The position numbers and the translations under genes are program-made. Below the pieces are notes generated by a model. The model had not been told where the DNA came from. It worked only from the letters and a program-made list of their open reading frames with translations, and made no database searches. Below are positions 36,498-45,124 of a stretch of DNA of 64,000 bases, piece after piece (within the stretch, counting starts at the first letter, position 1; each line of letters begins with the position of its first letter). Source of the stretch: Komarekiella delphini-convector SJRDD-AB1 (lineage in GTDB: Bacteria > Cyanobacteriota > Cyanobacteriia > Cyanobacteriales > Nostocaceae); the NCBI RefSeq assembly GCF_014831675.1, contig NZ_VJXY01000002.1, positions 209,942 to 273,941 of the forward strand, written 5' to 3'.

Positions 36498-39413
36498 CTA
36501 AGAATTATTATCAGCTAACGGCAAAAGTAAGCGGCTGACTACCCGATGATCGGGTAATTGATAGAAATGTAATTCTCCTCCAAGTTGGTGCATAAGGTTT
36601 TGGCAGATTAGCAGATGTAAACCTGGTGGTTGGTCGAGATTAGAGGGAGCAAGCACATCCTTGGGTGTATTGTGAGATAGCGCTGCCATTAGCTGTGGTT
36701 CGATTTTGCCGTTGTCTGTAATCGACAGTTCTAGCGATATCTGACGACAAGCCGCTTCTGTACTAGAGGCTCCGTCAACGGGTCTACACTCATCTAAGCG
36801 ACGACACCAGATATCAATTCTGCTCCCGTAAGAACGGCAACAAGCAGCAACTAACAATTCATGAAGAACTAATTCAATTTTGACAATATCGCCGGCAATC
36901 GCCATTGAAGATTGAGAATTTGAGGCAAGGACGCCTCTGATTAATGAAGAGTTTTTTGGTAATTCCCCATCCTCAATCGGCTGTCCCAAACCATGCACAC
37001 CAATCCACAGTTTTTGTTGTTTGAGTAAATTTTCAACTCGTTCGAGCGATCGCTTCAGTAAACTGGCTATTGGCATAGTTTCCCAGCTCATATGTAACTG
37101 CCACTGCTCAAGTTTTAGTAGCCCACTCATGGAGGTGGTAGTCTGGTCTAACTGCCGCAGCAATAGCTGGTAGCGCATCTGGGCCAGTTCATTGGTTGGA
37201 ATGCCCAAATCATGTATTTGACTGAGTGACAGCGCCGCTGTTCTTTGCATTTCCTCCAGACGACGATTTTTGTACCAATTGAGTTGTCGCAATTCCTCTG
37301 TTGTGGACTCTAAAAGTTGAGTAATTTGCTTTTGACGACGCCACCAAGCTAATTGTGAAATTAGTGTTGCTGTAGCACTGAGGCTTTGTTCTGACCAGCG
37401 ACGCTCATTATGGTCTGCCAACAAAACTACACCTGTAGGCTCACAATCAGTATTAGTGCGTAATGCCATCACCAAAATTTGACCGATGTCAGGCCCATTA
37501 AACCATTTCCGTGTTTCTGAGGGTAAATCATCCATCTTCAGAGTTAAGTGACCCTTTTGAGCAAGCGCCCGCTGAATTAACGCCTCAGCTTTAATGGGAA
37601 TAGATGCATCAGAAAAAACCCCAAACTGTGTATTAGTAATTACTCCTGGTATAACTTCTGCCCAACGCTGACCAGGCGACCAGGATAGCAATACCGCCAG
37701 AGGGCAATCTAGAACGGATGCTATTTGTTCTAGTGCCGTGCGTTCCAAATAGTTTTCTCCTGATGCTTTGCCGTTCTGGACTTGTGCCAGAATGTTTAGA
37801 CATTGTTCAAAGGTCTGGGAAATTTTTTCTTGCTGCTGGGTGCGGGTGTGCAATTGCCATTGACGAACAATCACACCAATTTGTTGACTGACAGCCCACA
37901 GTAATTCCTTTTCCAATGTTGTCCATGAACGATGGGTCTCGTGAGCGATGATTAAAAGCGCTGCGGGTGTATTACCTTTAGTACATTGACAAACCAGTAG
38001 CGATCGCACACCGTTTTCTAACAGAGGGAGACGCCAGTTAAAAAAGCGCAAATCTTCATCTAAATTTTCAATCTCTACCGCTTGATTTGAACGTTGTAAA
38101 AGCTGTCCATCCAATTGTTTGAGAGCATCAAGGGTAAATGTCAAAGGTCGGCGATTATTGGGCTGACTTTGGTAAATAAATTGATAATTATTCTGTTCAG
38201 GATTGTACTGTAACAGTAAAAAGCGGGTGGCAGATAGTCTAGTTAAAACTCTTGTAGCGCAGATATGTAAAGTTTTATGTAGGTCATGCTCGCTATAGAT
38301 AGCTTGAGCGACTTGACTAGTTAGTTGAGTATCATCTTGAATCTGTTTGATGGTGCTTTCCATGCCTTCGGTGGGGGCGACTAAAGAAATTAAGCCAGCA
38401 GCACCTTGGACAAAATTTTTGTCTGTCTCTGTCCAGATCCGAGGTTCATTGCTTTCTACCGCCAAAAAACCTAGTAGGTTCTTTTGCCAAATGATCGGAG
38501 CTGCTAGGAGCGATCGCACTCCTAGGCGTTGCAGTAACTTTGCTGTAAAATGACTTTTCAAAGAACTCCGGGCGTCGCCAATTGAGACAATTTGATTAAC
38601 TGCTAAAGCATAATAAAAGTCGCTCAATTCCTGCACCGTCATTCCCGCTGCTGCTTGCTGACTGCTAGATTCACGATTGATTTTGACAAGCTGATTGCTC
38701 ATCCGACACCAAAAGTAGCGCCCTTCGCGCTCAAACCAGTAAATATTTGTTCGGTTAGGAGAGACAAATTGATGGGTTGCCTGTACTACAGCTTCTAATC
38801 TTTGATCTAGATTATTCAGGGTACGTAAATTGTCCAGCAATCCTAATAATGGTTCATCGGGTCGCTTAGTTTGCTTTTGCTGCAACTTTATTTCATGTTG
38901 ATAAAGCACTGCCCCCAGTTCGCCTAAAACCATCATTAAACGTGCTTTTGCTTCCCCAGGCAATAAATAGCCCCAGCGTTCTGAACCCAGTAAAATCAAA
39001 CCCAAACAGCGGTCTTTATAGCGAATTGGTAAAACAATCGTTCCCTGAATCTGGAATTTATCTGCAACTTTGTGCCATTCTGCAACGCGGATTTCAACTC
39101 GCAAATCTGCCACACCCAAGGGACGCTGTTCAATTACTACTTGTTCTAATAAATCTCCAGGATTGAGAACAACCCGTTTTTTTAAAAAACTCGTGTCACT
39201 ATCGGGCGTGATCCCGCCTTTACCAAACAATATGTGATTTAGGCGATCGTAAAGAGCAATCCAAACCAGTTTGTAGTCAAACTGCTCTTTAAGATAAGAA
39301 ATAGTGGATTCAATCAGAACTTCAACATGATCTTCTTCTCTGAGACTCTGGAGGACGCGCCCCAAGGAAACGATCTGCTGTTCGGCGGCTATAAGTTTTT
39401 GCGGCTGCCCCAT
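36498..39413 (-). CDS. Multi-GAF sensor protein with degenerate kinase end
   Basis: 971 residues, soluble. It contains at least four GAF-like modules (e.g. FDYKLVWIALYDRLNHILFG; TNIYWFEREGRYFWCRM; LGVRSLLAAPIIWQKNLLGF; VLLADHNERRWSEQSLSA). A coiled region and then an ATPase-like C-terminus follow: IVKIELVLHELLVAACC, SITDNGKIEP, GLHLLICQNLMHQLGGEL. No H-box His is evident, and the N-box Asn appears replaced (ELLVAAC), so catalysis is doubtful. It may act as a ligand-sensing scaffold. It is 211 bp upstream of and divergent from pyrD. Confidence 0.82.
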   Translation of the reverse strand: MGQPQKLIAAEQQIVSLGRVLQSLREEDHVEVLIESTISYLKEQFDYKLVWIALYDRLNHILFGKGGITPDSDTSFLKKRVVLNPGDLLEQVVIEQRPLGVADLRVEIRVAEWHKVADKFQIQGTIVLPIRYKDRCLGLILLGSERWGYLLPGEAKARLMMVLGELGAVLYQHEIKLQQKQTKRPDEPLLGLLDNLRTLNNLDQRLEAVVQATHQFVSPNRTNIYWFEREGRYFWCRMSNQLVKINRESSSQQAAAGMTVQELSDFYYALAVNQIVSIGDARSSLKSHFTAKLLQRLGVRSLLAAPIIWQKNLLGFLAVESNEPRIWTETDKNFVQGAAGLISLVAPTEGMESTIKQIQDDTQLTSQVAQAIYSEHDLHKTLHICATRVLTRLSATRFLLLQYNPEQNNYQFIYQSQPNNRRPLTFTLDALKQLDGQLLQRSNQAVEIENLDEDLRFFNWRLPLLENGVRSLLVCQCTKGNTPAALLIIAHETHRSWTTLEKELLWAVSQQIGVIVRQWQLHTRTQQQEKISQTFEQCLNILAQVQNGKASGENYLERTALEQIASVLDCPLAVLLSWSPGQRWAEVIPGVITNTQFGVFSDASIPIKAEALIQRALAQKGHLTLKMDDLPSETRKWFNGPDIGQILVMALRTNTDCEPTGVVLLADHNERRWSEQSLSATATLISQLAWWRRQKQITQLLESTTEELRQLNWYKNRRLEEMQRTAALSLSQIHDLGIPTNELAQMRYQLLLRQLDQTTTSMSGLLKLEQWQLHMSWETMPIASLLKRSLERVENLLKQQKLWIGVHGLGQPIEDGELPKNSSLIRGVLASNSQSSMAIAGDIVKIELVLHELLVAACCRSYGSRIDIWCRRLDECRPVDGASSTEAACRQISLELSITDNGKIEPQLMAALSHNTPKDVLAPSNLDQPPGLHLLICQNLMHQLGGELHFYQLPDHRVVSRLLLPLADNNS

Positions 39414-39624
39414 CTGAATTATTGGTTAAAATAGCTTGTAATATATAAGATGCCCAGAAAATTGCCCTCACTAATATAGCTACGGGTGTTTGCTGTAAGT
39501 TATGGGTAATCAGAGCATTTCTTTTTCACTGTCCAGATTAAACTCAGCATCAATCCAGCATGAGCCGATATTTCGATAGATGAGCAAGCAAGCTGTTGTA
39601 TATTAATCCCTACTAGGGATCGAA

Positions 39625-40761
39625 ATGGATATTTATCAAGTCGCTATTCGTCCGCTTGTGTTCAATCTGGCAAAAACAGATCCAGAATGGTTACATCAGC
39701 AGACAATTCGTAGTTTGAGTTGGCTGTCGCAAACAGGCGATCGCCCTCCTGCTAGTTGGATAAATCGACGCTTACAGCAGTCCTTATGCCTGCACGATCA
39801 GCGCTTAGAACAAAGTTTGTTTGGGCTAAAATTCCCCAATCCTGTGGGGTTGGCAGCAGGTTTTGATAAAGATGGCGTTGCTGTTAATATCTGGTCAAGT
39901 TTAGGTTTTGGATTTGCGGAACTGGGAACTGTAACTTTTCATGCACAGCCAGGAAATACTCGTCCTCGCTTGTTTCGCTTGCCTTTAGACAAAGCTGCTC
40001 TCAACCGGATGGGTTTCAATAATCTCGGTGCAACTGCAATGGCAGCATATTTGACACGGGAAAAGCAGAAGTTAACCCAGTCAATACCCATAGGGATAAA
40101 TTTAGGCAAATCTAAAGTAACTCCTCTAGAGGTAGCAGCAGAAGATTATCTTCAGAGTTTTCGCTTACTGAAGGAGTTGGGCGACTATTTTGTAGTTAAT
40201 GTCTCTTCCCCAAATACGCCTGGGTTGCGAGCGCTCCAAGATGCTTCTATGCTCAGTGCCATCTTAAATTTATTGCAACAGGAAAATTATTCACAAAAAC
40301 CAATTTTTGTCAAGATAGCACCAGATTTGGCATGGGAAGCGATCGCCGACATTATTTCTCTAGCCAAAACCTACCAGCTAGCTGGGATTATTGCTACTAA
40401 CACAACCATCAGCCGTGATCGACTGAAAACCCAAGTCATTGAACAAACTGGCAAATCACCCCAAGAAGAAGCTGGCGGAATTAGCGGTGAGCCATTACGC
40501 GATCGCTCCACTGAAGTAATTCGGTTTATTTGGCAGCAAACTCAGGGGCAAATCCCAATAATTGGCGTTGGTGGCATTTTTTCTTCTGAAGATGCTTGGG
40601 AAAAAATTACTGCTGGCGCTAGCTTGATCCAAGTTTATACAGGCTGGATTTATGAAGGCCCATTGATGGTACGCCGGATTCTCACAGGTTTGCTTTCAAA
40701 GTTAGAGCAAAATGGATTGATTACCATCAGCGAAGCTGTAGGTCTAGGGTGCAAAAGTTAA
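39625..40761 (+). CDS. pyrD: Dihydroorotate dehydrogenase (quinone), class 2
   Basis: 378 residues. The N-terminal extension ([20 protein letters not shown]) that binds membrane and quinone marks class 2. FMN/orotate elements include [55 protein letters not shown] with the catalytic Ser, and [20 protein letters not shown]. It oxidises dihydroorotate to orotate in pyrimidine synthesis and passes electrons to the quinone pool. It is followed by a strong terminator. Confidence 0.96.
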   Translation: MDIYQVAIRPLVFNLAKTDPEWLHQQTIRSLSWLSQTGDRPPASWINRRLQQSLCLHDQRLEQSLFGLKFPNPVGLAAGFDKDGVAVNIWSSLGFGFAELGTVTFHAQPGNTRPRLFRLPLDKAALNRMGFNNLGATAMAAYLTREKQKLTQSIPIGINLGKSKVTPLEVAAEDYLQSFRLLKELGDYFVVNVSSPNTPGLRALQDASMLSAILNLLQQENYSQKPIFVKIAPDLAWEAIADIISLAKTYQLAGIIATNTTISRDRLKTQVIEQTGKSPQEEAGGISGEPLRDRSTEVIRFIWQQTQGQIPIIGVGGIFSSEDAWEKITAGASLIQVYTGWIYEGPLMVRRILTGLLSKLEQNGLITISEAVGLGCKS

Positions 40762-40767
40762 AAAATG

Positions 40768-40800
40768 AAAAACTCCACTCACTCTTGGGATGGAGTTTTT
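40768..40800 (+). terminator. Rho-independent terminator of pyrD
   Basis: AAAAACTCCA and TGGAGTTTTT pair perfectly with a 13-nt loop and a T5 tract, 7 bp after the pyrD stop. Confidence 0.85.
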
Positions 40801-40842
40801 GGACATGCCCCAAGCGGCGGGGCGGCTTTGTGATTTTAATTT

Positions 40843-41586
40843 TTACCCTTCCTTATCCAATGGAAAAAACTCCTTAGCTTTTTCGGAAAACGTCCAAGCA
40901 ATACCATCGGGGTCTCTGCTGCGACTCCACTCTGGAAAATCTGGATCGTTTCGTCGTTTGTAAACAGTACTGGAATAAACATTTAGCCGCTTGGCAAGTT
41001 CAGATTGAATGAGAGAGCCAAAAACTAACTGTTTTTCCAATGATTGTTTTGCTTGCTCATGGGTTGGCTTCGGTAGTGATTCTGTTTCTGGTTCTTCCTC
41101 GCGTGGTGTTGGTGGTGGTGGTGCTAGCAGCGATCGCGCCGTTTTGACAACTGGTTGAGCCGGAAGTTCTTTTACAGGCTCACTACTGTCAAGTATGTTG
41201 CCCAAAATGCTAGCAGTTATGAAGTAATAAGACTGACCCCCGTCTTCGGAGTTAATTAGACTGGCACCAAATTCAGAAGCTTTACCATCTAGGTAGCGTT
41301 TTGCCATTGTCCCAGAAAAATTGCCTCTAATAGCCAAGTCCATTGGCGTTAATCTGCCCTGGTTTTCCCGAATCATCTGATGGAAAATTGGGTTAACTCG
41401 CTGAGACCATTGTTGCCATTGATACCATTGCCACAGATTGAAGCCAATAATCAGCACAATTATGGCCAGCAAAATTTTCCAAGTGGAAACCAGGAAAATA
41501 ATCAAAAACGATATGGGCAAAAGTAGAACGAGAAAAGCTTTCCCGTCGCCCTCGATTAGTTTTTCACTCATGCCGATTTTTGCCAA
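40843..41586 (-). CDS. Hypothetical membrane protein with C-terminal HTH-like part
   Basis: 247 residues. Two adjacent hydrophobic segments near residues 17-50 (FLVLLLPISFLIIFLVSTW, ILLAIIVLIIGFNLW) are followed by a soluble domain. A Pro-rich linker (LLAPPPPTPREEEPE) precedes a C-terminal piece that looks like an HTH (SELAKRLNVYSSTVYKRRND) and a terminal TFSEKAKEFFPLD. A membrane-tethered DNA-binding protein is possible, but I recognise no named family. It converges with pyrD. Confidence 0.68.
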   Translation of the reverse strand: MAKIGMSEKLIEGDGKAFLVLLLPISFLIIFLVSTWKILLAIIVLIIGFNLWQWYQWQQWSQRVNPIFHQMIRENQGRLTPMDLAIRGNFSGTMAKRYLDGKASEFGASLINSEDGGQSYYFITASILGNILDSSEPVKELPAQPVVKTARSLLAPPPPTPREEEPETESLPKPTHEQAKQSLEKQLVFGSLIQSELAKRLNVYSSTVYKRRNDPDFPEWSRSRDPDGIAWTFSEKAKEFFPLDKEG

Positions 41587-41900
41587 GTGAATTTTCTGTA
41601 AATAATATTATCTTGGCAAAAATTGTGACATTTTTTTGTATCATTTGGCAAAGTTGTGGCAAATTTGCCAGCAAAAATTAGCATAAGTAGGTGTTGTAAC
41701 TTTCGTACGCTCTATATATCTACCATTGGTTAGCGATCGGGCAAAAGTTTTTTCCCAAGCAAAAAGAGGGTTCTGAGGGTAAGATTTTTGAATTAAATCC
41801 GCACCTACATAAATTAGCTCACCAGCTACTTGACAACCAGTAATACATATACTACATTAATAATACAAGCTGACATTCATTAAGGAGTTAGCTTTCACCC
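41587..41900. other. Upstream region of the tRNA-like RNA array
   Basis: AT-rich, no ORF. It should hold the promoter for the RNA array. TTGTGGCAAATTTGCCAGCA near 41653 contains a short inverted repeat (GGCAAATTTGCC). Confidence 0.5.
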
Positions 41901-42031
41901 GTAGCGGATAGCTCAAATGATAGAGCGCCCACCTTGCCCGCAAGGGCCGACATATCGAGGGTTATCGCACATAACTTAAACATCCTTGATCCAAACTTCT
42001 GGAGGTGCAGGTAAAAATCCTGCTCCGCTAC
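41901..42031 (+). ncRNA. tRNA-shaped Y-RNA-like RNA, copy 1 (permuted hairpin)
   Basis: GTAGCGGA at the 5' end pairs perfectly with TCCGCTAC at the 3' end as an acceptor-like stem. A D-like arm (GCTC AAATGATA GAGC) and a T-like arm (GCAGG TAAAAAT CCTGC) are present. Where an anticodon arm would be lies a ~75-nt insert with CTTGCCCGCAAGGGCCGAC, ATCGAGGGTTATCG and ACATCCTTGAT. These are the Y motifs of copies 2 and 3 but in a rotated order. The T-loop is not canonical, so it cannot be a translating tRNA. Confidence 0.72.
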
Positions 42032-42133
42032 ATCAAATTAAGCACCGAGTAAATTTAAAACTCATAATTCTTTACGAAAACATCAGTAAAACCCCTTAAA
42101 CAAAACTTAAGTTTAGAATCCAAAATTTTATAT

Positions 42134-42255
42134 GTGGCAGGTAGCTCAGTGGTAGAGCGCTAAACATCCTTATTCACCCCTTGCCTGAAAAGGCCGACGA
42201 ATAAGGGTTATCGATTGGGTTCGAGAGGTCGCGGGTTCAAATCCCGCCCTGCTAC
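42134..42255 (+). ncRNA. tRNA-shaped Y-RNA-like RNA, copy 2
   Basis: Acceptor-like GTGGCAGG/CCTGCTAC, then T-A and D-arm GCTC AGTGGTA GAGC, and a canonical T-arm GCGGG TTCAAAT CCCGC. The middle folds as CCTTATTC ... GAATAAGG (perfect 8 bp) with an inner GCC TGAAAA GGC, followed by GTTATCG. The GGCCGAC ... GGGTTATCG strand resembles the conserved GGUCCGA ... GUUAUC strand of Y RNAs. There is no anticodon, so it is a tRNA mimic, probably a Ro60 ligand. Confidence 0.8.
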
Positions 42256-42298
42256 ACCAACTAATTTTAGGTTCAGTCCAAAATCTCAAATTTTTCAT

Positions 42299-42424
42299 GT
42301 GGCAGGTAGCTCAGTGGTAGAGCGCCGAAAACATCCTTGTTCACACCTTGCCTAAAAAGGCCGACGAATTAGGGTTATCGCCTTTTTAAGCCGGTTGTCG
42401 CGGGTTCAAATCCCGCCCTGCCAC
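42299..42424 (+). ncRNA. tRNA-shaped Y-RNA-like RNA, copy 3
   Basis: Acceptor-like GTGGCAGG/CCTGCCAC perfect 8 bp, D-arm GCTC AGTGGTA GAGC, T-arm GCGGG TTCAAAT CCCGC. The insert holds ACATCCTTGTTC paired with GAATTAGG, an inner GCC/GGC, then GGGTTATCG. A basal CCG/CGG stem could replace the anticodon stem. The spacer before it (TCCAAAATCTC) resembles the spacer before copy 2, so the units are tandem duplicates. It ends 37 bp before the rsr start. Confidence 0.82.
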
Positions 42425-42435
42425 CTTTCATTTTT

Positions 42436-42453
42436 GCCCGCAAGGGCCGGGAG
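42436..42453 (+). promoter_or_regulatory. rsr leader hairpin abutting the ribosome site
   Basis: GCCC-GCAA-GGGC hairpin identical to the core of tRNA-like copy 1 (TTGCCCGCAAGGGCCG), directly followed by the Shine-Dalgarno GGGAG and, after 8 nt, the rsr ATG. If Ro60 binds this core it could repress its own translation. Inference from sequence identity. Confidence 0.5.
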
Positions 42454-42461
42454 ATGAAGCC

Positions 42462-44060
42462 ATGTACAACTTTTTTACTAAAAAGAAGACAGTTACACCA
42501 CAATCTCAGCCTATCCCCGGACGGGAAGCAGAGATGATCCAGGGGCGTAGTGGTGGCTGGATGTTTGATGCTGGCATTTGGAAAATGCTGCGCCGCTGTT
42601 TATTGGTTGGCACAGCAAAAAGCACTTACTACGCTGGGAAGCAGGAATTAACTGAGGATTTTGTGACGATTATCAAACAAGCTGTTACCGAAAATCCTAG
42701 CCGTGTAGCTGAAGAAATTCTGTATGCTAGCGATGGCCGCGCCATCAACAACAGTGCGCCAATCTTGGCTTTAGTTCTACTGTCAATGGGTGAAGCACCA
42801 GAAGCAAAACAGGCATTTGGTGAAATCTTTTCGCAAGTTGTCCGCACTGGTAGCCACTTCTACGAATGGCTAAGCTACACTAAATCTCTGCGGGGATTTG
42901 GTAAAGTGGTGCGGGAAGCTGGTAAAACTTGGCTCTCACGAGAAGATGTTAAGGGTTTAGCTTATCAGCTATTGAAATATCAACAACGTCAAGGCTTTTC
43001 CCACCGGGATGCATTGCGGTTGTTCCATGTCAAACCACCTACAGAAAATCACCGACAACTATTTGAGTGGGTAGTCAAAGGCTGGGAAGAATTGCCAGCA
43101 GAAATACCCTCTCAAGCATTGGCGCAGATTTGGTGGTATGAGTGGCTCAAACGGAATCCCACCCAAACTCATGAAGCTATTTCACAAGGACGCCTAACTC
43201 ACGAAATGGCTGCACCTGTGGGCAAAATGGATAAGCAAGCTTGGCAGCTGCTATTTCAGGAAATGCCAATAGGTGCAATGTTGCGTAACCTGGGTTCTCT
43301 GACTGACTTGGGTGTGTTGCGAACTGATGAAAACGCAAATATACTGCGTGTGGAAGCAGTTCTTAACAATAAGGAACATCTGCGTAAAGGTCGTATTCAT
43401 CCGATTGATGTTTTGAAAGCACTCAAAACTTACCAATTTGGGGGAAGATTAGGACGCAGCCATAAAACTTGGAACCCAGTTCCTCGTATTGTGGACATCT
43501 TAGAAAAGGCGGTTGAACTGTCTTTTGATGTTGTGCAACCTACAGGTAAAGTGTTCATGCACGCCGTGGATGTTTCTGGTTCTATGGGTAGCTTGGTTGC
43601 AGATATGGGATTAAGTTGTTGTGAAATTGCCACCGCAATGGCACTGGTAACAGCAAAAGCAGAACAAAACTATATGATTCGCGGCTTTGCTACCGAATTT
43701 CGTGAATTGGGTATCACTGCTAAAGATAGTTTTAGTTCAGCTGTTCGCAAAGCTAGCAACCAAAACTTCGGCGGAACAGATGCGTCTGTGGCTTATGACT
43801 GGATGATTAAGAACAAGTTCAAAGCAGATGTAGTGTGCTTCTGGACTGACTCAGAAAGCTGGGCTGGTTATAAGCATCCAAGTCAAGCGCTGGCGCAGTA
43901 TCGCAAAAAGGTGAATCCGAGTGTTAAGGCGGTGTATGTCACCCTTGCACCTTATCAGATCACGCTGGTAGATCCTCAAGATTCGCTGTCTTGGGATTTG
44001 GGGGGGTTTGATCCGGGAACGCCTCGCATTATCCAAATGCTGGCAACGGGTGAGTTGTAG
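42462..44060 (+). CDS. rsr: Ro60/TROVE domain protein (Rsr)
   Basis: 532 residues. The TROVE HEAT-repeat ring covers ~30-370 (GGWMFDAGIWKMLRRCLLVG, TYYAGKQELTEDFV, GSHFYEWLSYTKSLRGFGK, RLGRSHKTWNPVPRIVDIL). The C-terminal vWA domain has an intact MIDAS: HAVDVSGSMGS, GGTDASVAY and CFWTDSESW. Ro60 orthologues bind Y RNAs and misfolded RNA ends and, with exoribonucleases such as PNPase, do RNA quality control, notably under stress. Three tRNA-shaped RNAs lie just upstream and one relic downstream, making this a self-contained RNP locus. Confidence 0.95.
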   Translation: MYNFFTKKKTVTPQSQPIPGREAEMIQGRSGGWMFDAGIWKMLRRCLLVGTAKSTYYAGKQELTEDFVTIIKQAVTENPSRVAEEILYASDGRAINNSAPILALVLLSMGEAPEAKQAFGEIFSQVVRTGSHFYEWLSYTKSLRGFGKVVREAGKTWLSREDVKGLAYQLLKYQQRQGFSHRDALRLFHVKPPTENHRQLFEWVVKGWEELPAEIPSQALAQIWWYEWLKRNPTQTHEAISQGRLTHEMAAPVGKMDKQAWQLLFQEMPIGAMLRNLGSLTDLGVLRTDENANILRVEAVLNNKEHLRKGRIHPIDVLKALKTYQFGGRLGRSHKTWNPVPRIVDILEKAVELSFDVVQPTGKVFMHAVDVSGSMGSLVADMGLSCCEIATAMALVTAKAEQNYMIRGFATEFRELGITAKDSFSSAVRKASNQNFGGTDASVAYDWMIKNKFKADVVCFWTDSESWAGYKHPSQALAQYRKKVNPSVKAVYVTLAPYQITLVDPQDSLSWDLGGFDPGTPRIIQMLATGEL

Positions 44061-44107
44061 ACATTGCTGAAGGATAAAGCATGAAAAACTTTATCTTTCA
44101 TACTTTA

Positions 44108-44239
44108 TGGCGGGTTATCCTGATTCGCAACTTGCCTTTCGGGGACGTTCGCGAAGCGTGGCGTCAGCCAGGAATTTAGGGTTATCGGTAACATCTCCAA
44201 CATTTTGGGGATTAGCGGGTTCAACCCCCGCACCCGCCG
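44108..44239 (+). ncRNA. Degenerate fourth tRNA/Y-like RNA
   Basis: GGCGGGT pairs with ACCCGCC as an acceptor-like stem, and GCGGG TTCAACC CCCGC forms a T-arm. CCTGATTC and GAATTTAGG followed by GTTATCGGTAACATC echo the Y hairpin of copies 2 and 3. The D-arm is missing. The hairpin apex is replaced by a dispersed repeat, GGGGACGTTCGCGAAGCGTG. It may be a relic, or a further Y RNA that tolerates the insert. Confidence 0.55.
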
Positions 44240-44302
44240 TTATTTTCGATTCTGAATATAGTCAAGACAAATGGAATTTGTGGCTACACGAACGAAGCTT
44301 GT

Positions 44303-44328
44303 AGGGTGGGCATTGTAATGCCCACCCT
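44303..44328. repeat. Perfect palindrome AGGGTGGGCATT/AATGCCCACCCT
   Basis: 12-bp arms and a 2-nt loop, 64 bp after the fourth tRNA-like sequence. It is a common cyanobacterial dispersed palindrome; it could also stop transcription but lacks a T-tract. Confidence 0.7.
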
Positions 44329-44410
44329 ATTGTGGTCTATTCATCTGTAATGTGTGAAATTTTACAAATCATCACATAATTTTTCTATTTTGCTCAACTA
44401 GTATGACTCG

Positions 44411-44546
44411 TAGGACTTACGCACGAGTTACGCAATAACGAACCGCAGAGAGAAGTTTGAGCGGCGGCTTCCGCCGCTCAAAACTTCGGTGGGCGCAGAG
44501 GGCACGGAGAAATGAGAGTTTGAGAGATATTTTGCGTAAGTCCTGA
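44411..44546. repeat. MITE-like element with ACTTACGCA ends
   Basis: Bounded by TAGGACTTACGCA and TTGCGTAAGTCCTGA. Inside is the hairpin AGTTTGAGCGGC/GCCGCTCAAAACT. No ORF. Same ends as the elements at 19.0-20.4 kb and 59.8-59.9 kb. Confidence 0.8.
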
Positions 44547-44595
44547 CTCGGTGATATGGTAATGGTCGATAAAATAATTTTTAGTAGCAAATCCT

Positions 44596-45009
44596 ATGGC
44601 AAAGAGAAGATGGATTCGCTTACCTGAGAAAAAGCTTAAACCGCAAGTGCCTATCAGCGAAAAACAACTAATTGAGCAGCTATGTAATGATTTAATTGTC
44701 ACAGAACTGAAGCCAAAATTTATTTTATCCAGACCTGAAGATTATCAGTGGAATTATTTGGTAGATATTTTTGGCAAATGGTATCGCAACTATTTTTACT
44801 TTTGTTCTATCTATAACTGTCCTGGAGAAAATTCAATTTCCCCGTCATTTGAATCCAGATTTGTTCGGTTAGAGTACATAGGTAAAAATTATTTCAATTT
44901 GGCTTATATGAGGCATACTGGGCAGTGGTGGCAAATTATGCAAAATTTGCCTTTAGAAGAGTGTTTGTCTGAGATCAGAAATAATCCTTTGTTGCAACCT
45001 ATTAGTTGA
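44596..45009 (+). CDS. Hypothetical protein, unrecognised
   Basis: 137 residues beginning MAKRRWIRLPEKKLKPQVPI, a basic N-terminus. It is rich in aromatic residues (GKWYRNYFYFCSIYNCPGEN, LEYIGKNYFNLAYMRHTGQWWQ), suggesting a compact alpha/beta domain. There is no signal peptide. I do not recognise the family. It follows the ACTTACGCA element by 50 bp, so its promoter may lie in or beside that repeat. Confidence 0.65.
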   Translation: MAKRRWIRLPEKKLKPQVPISEKQLIEQLCNDLIVTELKPKFILSRPEDYQWNYLVDIFGKWYRNYFYFCSIYNCPGENSISPSFESRFVRLEYIGKNYFNLAYMRHTGQWWQIMQNLPLEECLSEIRNNPLLQPIS

Positions 45010-45124
45010 GGGATATTTGAGGTTAGCGATGGTCTCCGACCGACCGTAGGTCATCGCACTTTAGCCAAGCTTTAGATGTCGCTACATAAATCAAGCTAGA
45101 TGAGCGATCGCTTATTCTGATCAT

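Noticed and set aside
41901-42424. Three ordinary tRNA genes
   Set aside because: Acceptor, D and T arms are present, but there is no anticodon stem-loop and the inserts match each other and Y-RNA motifs, not introns at position 37/38.
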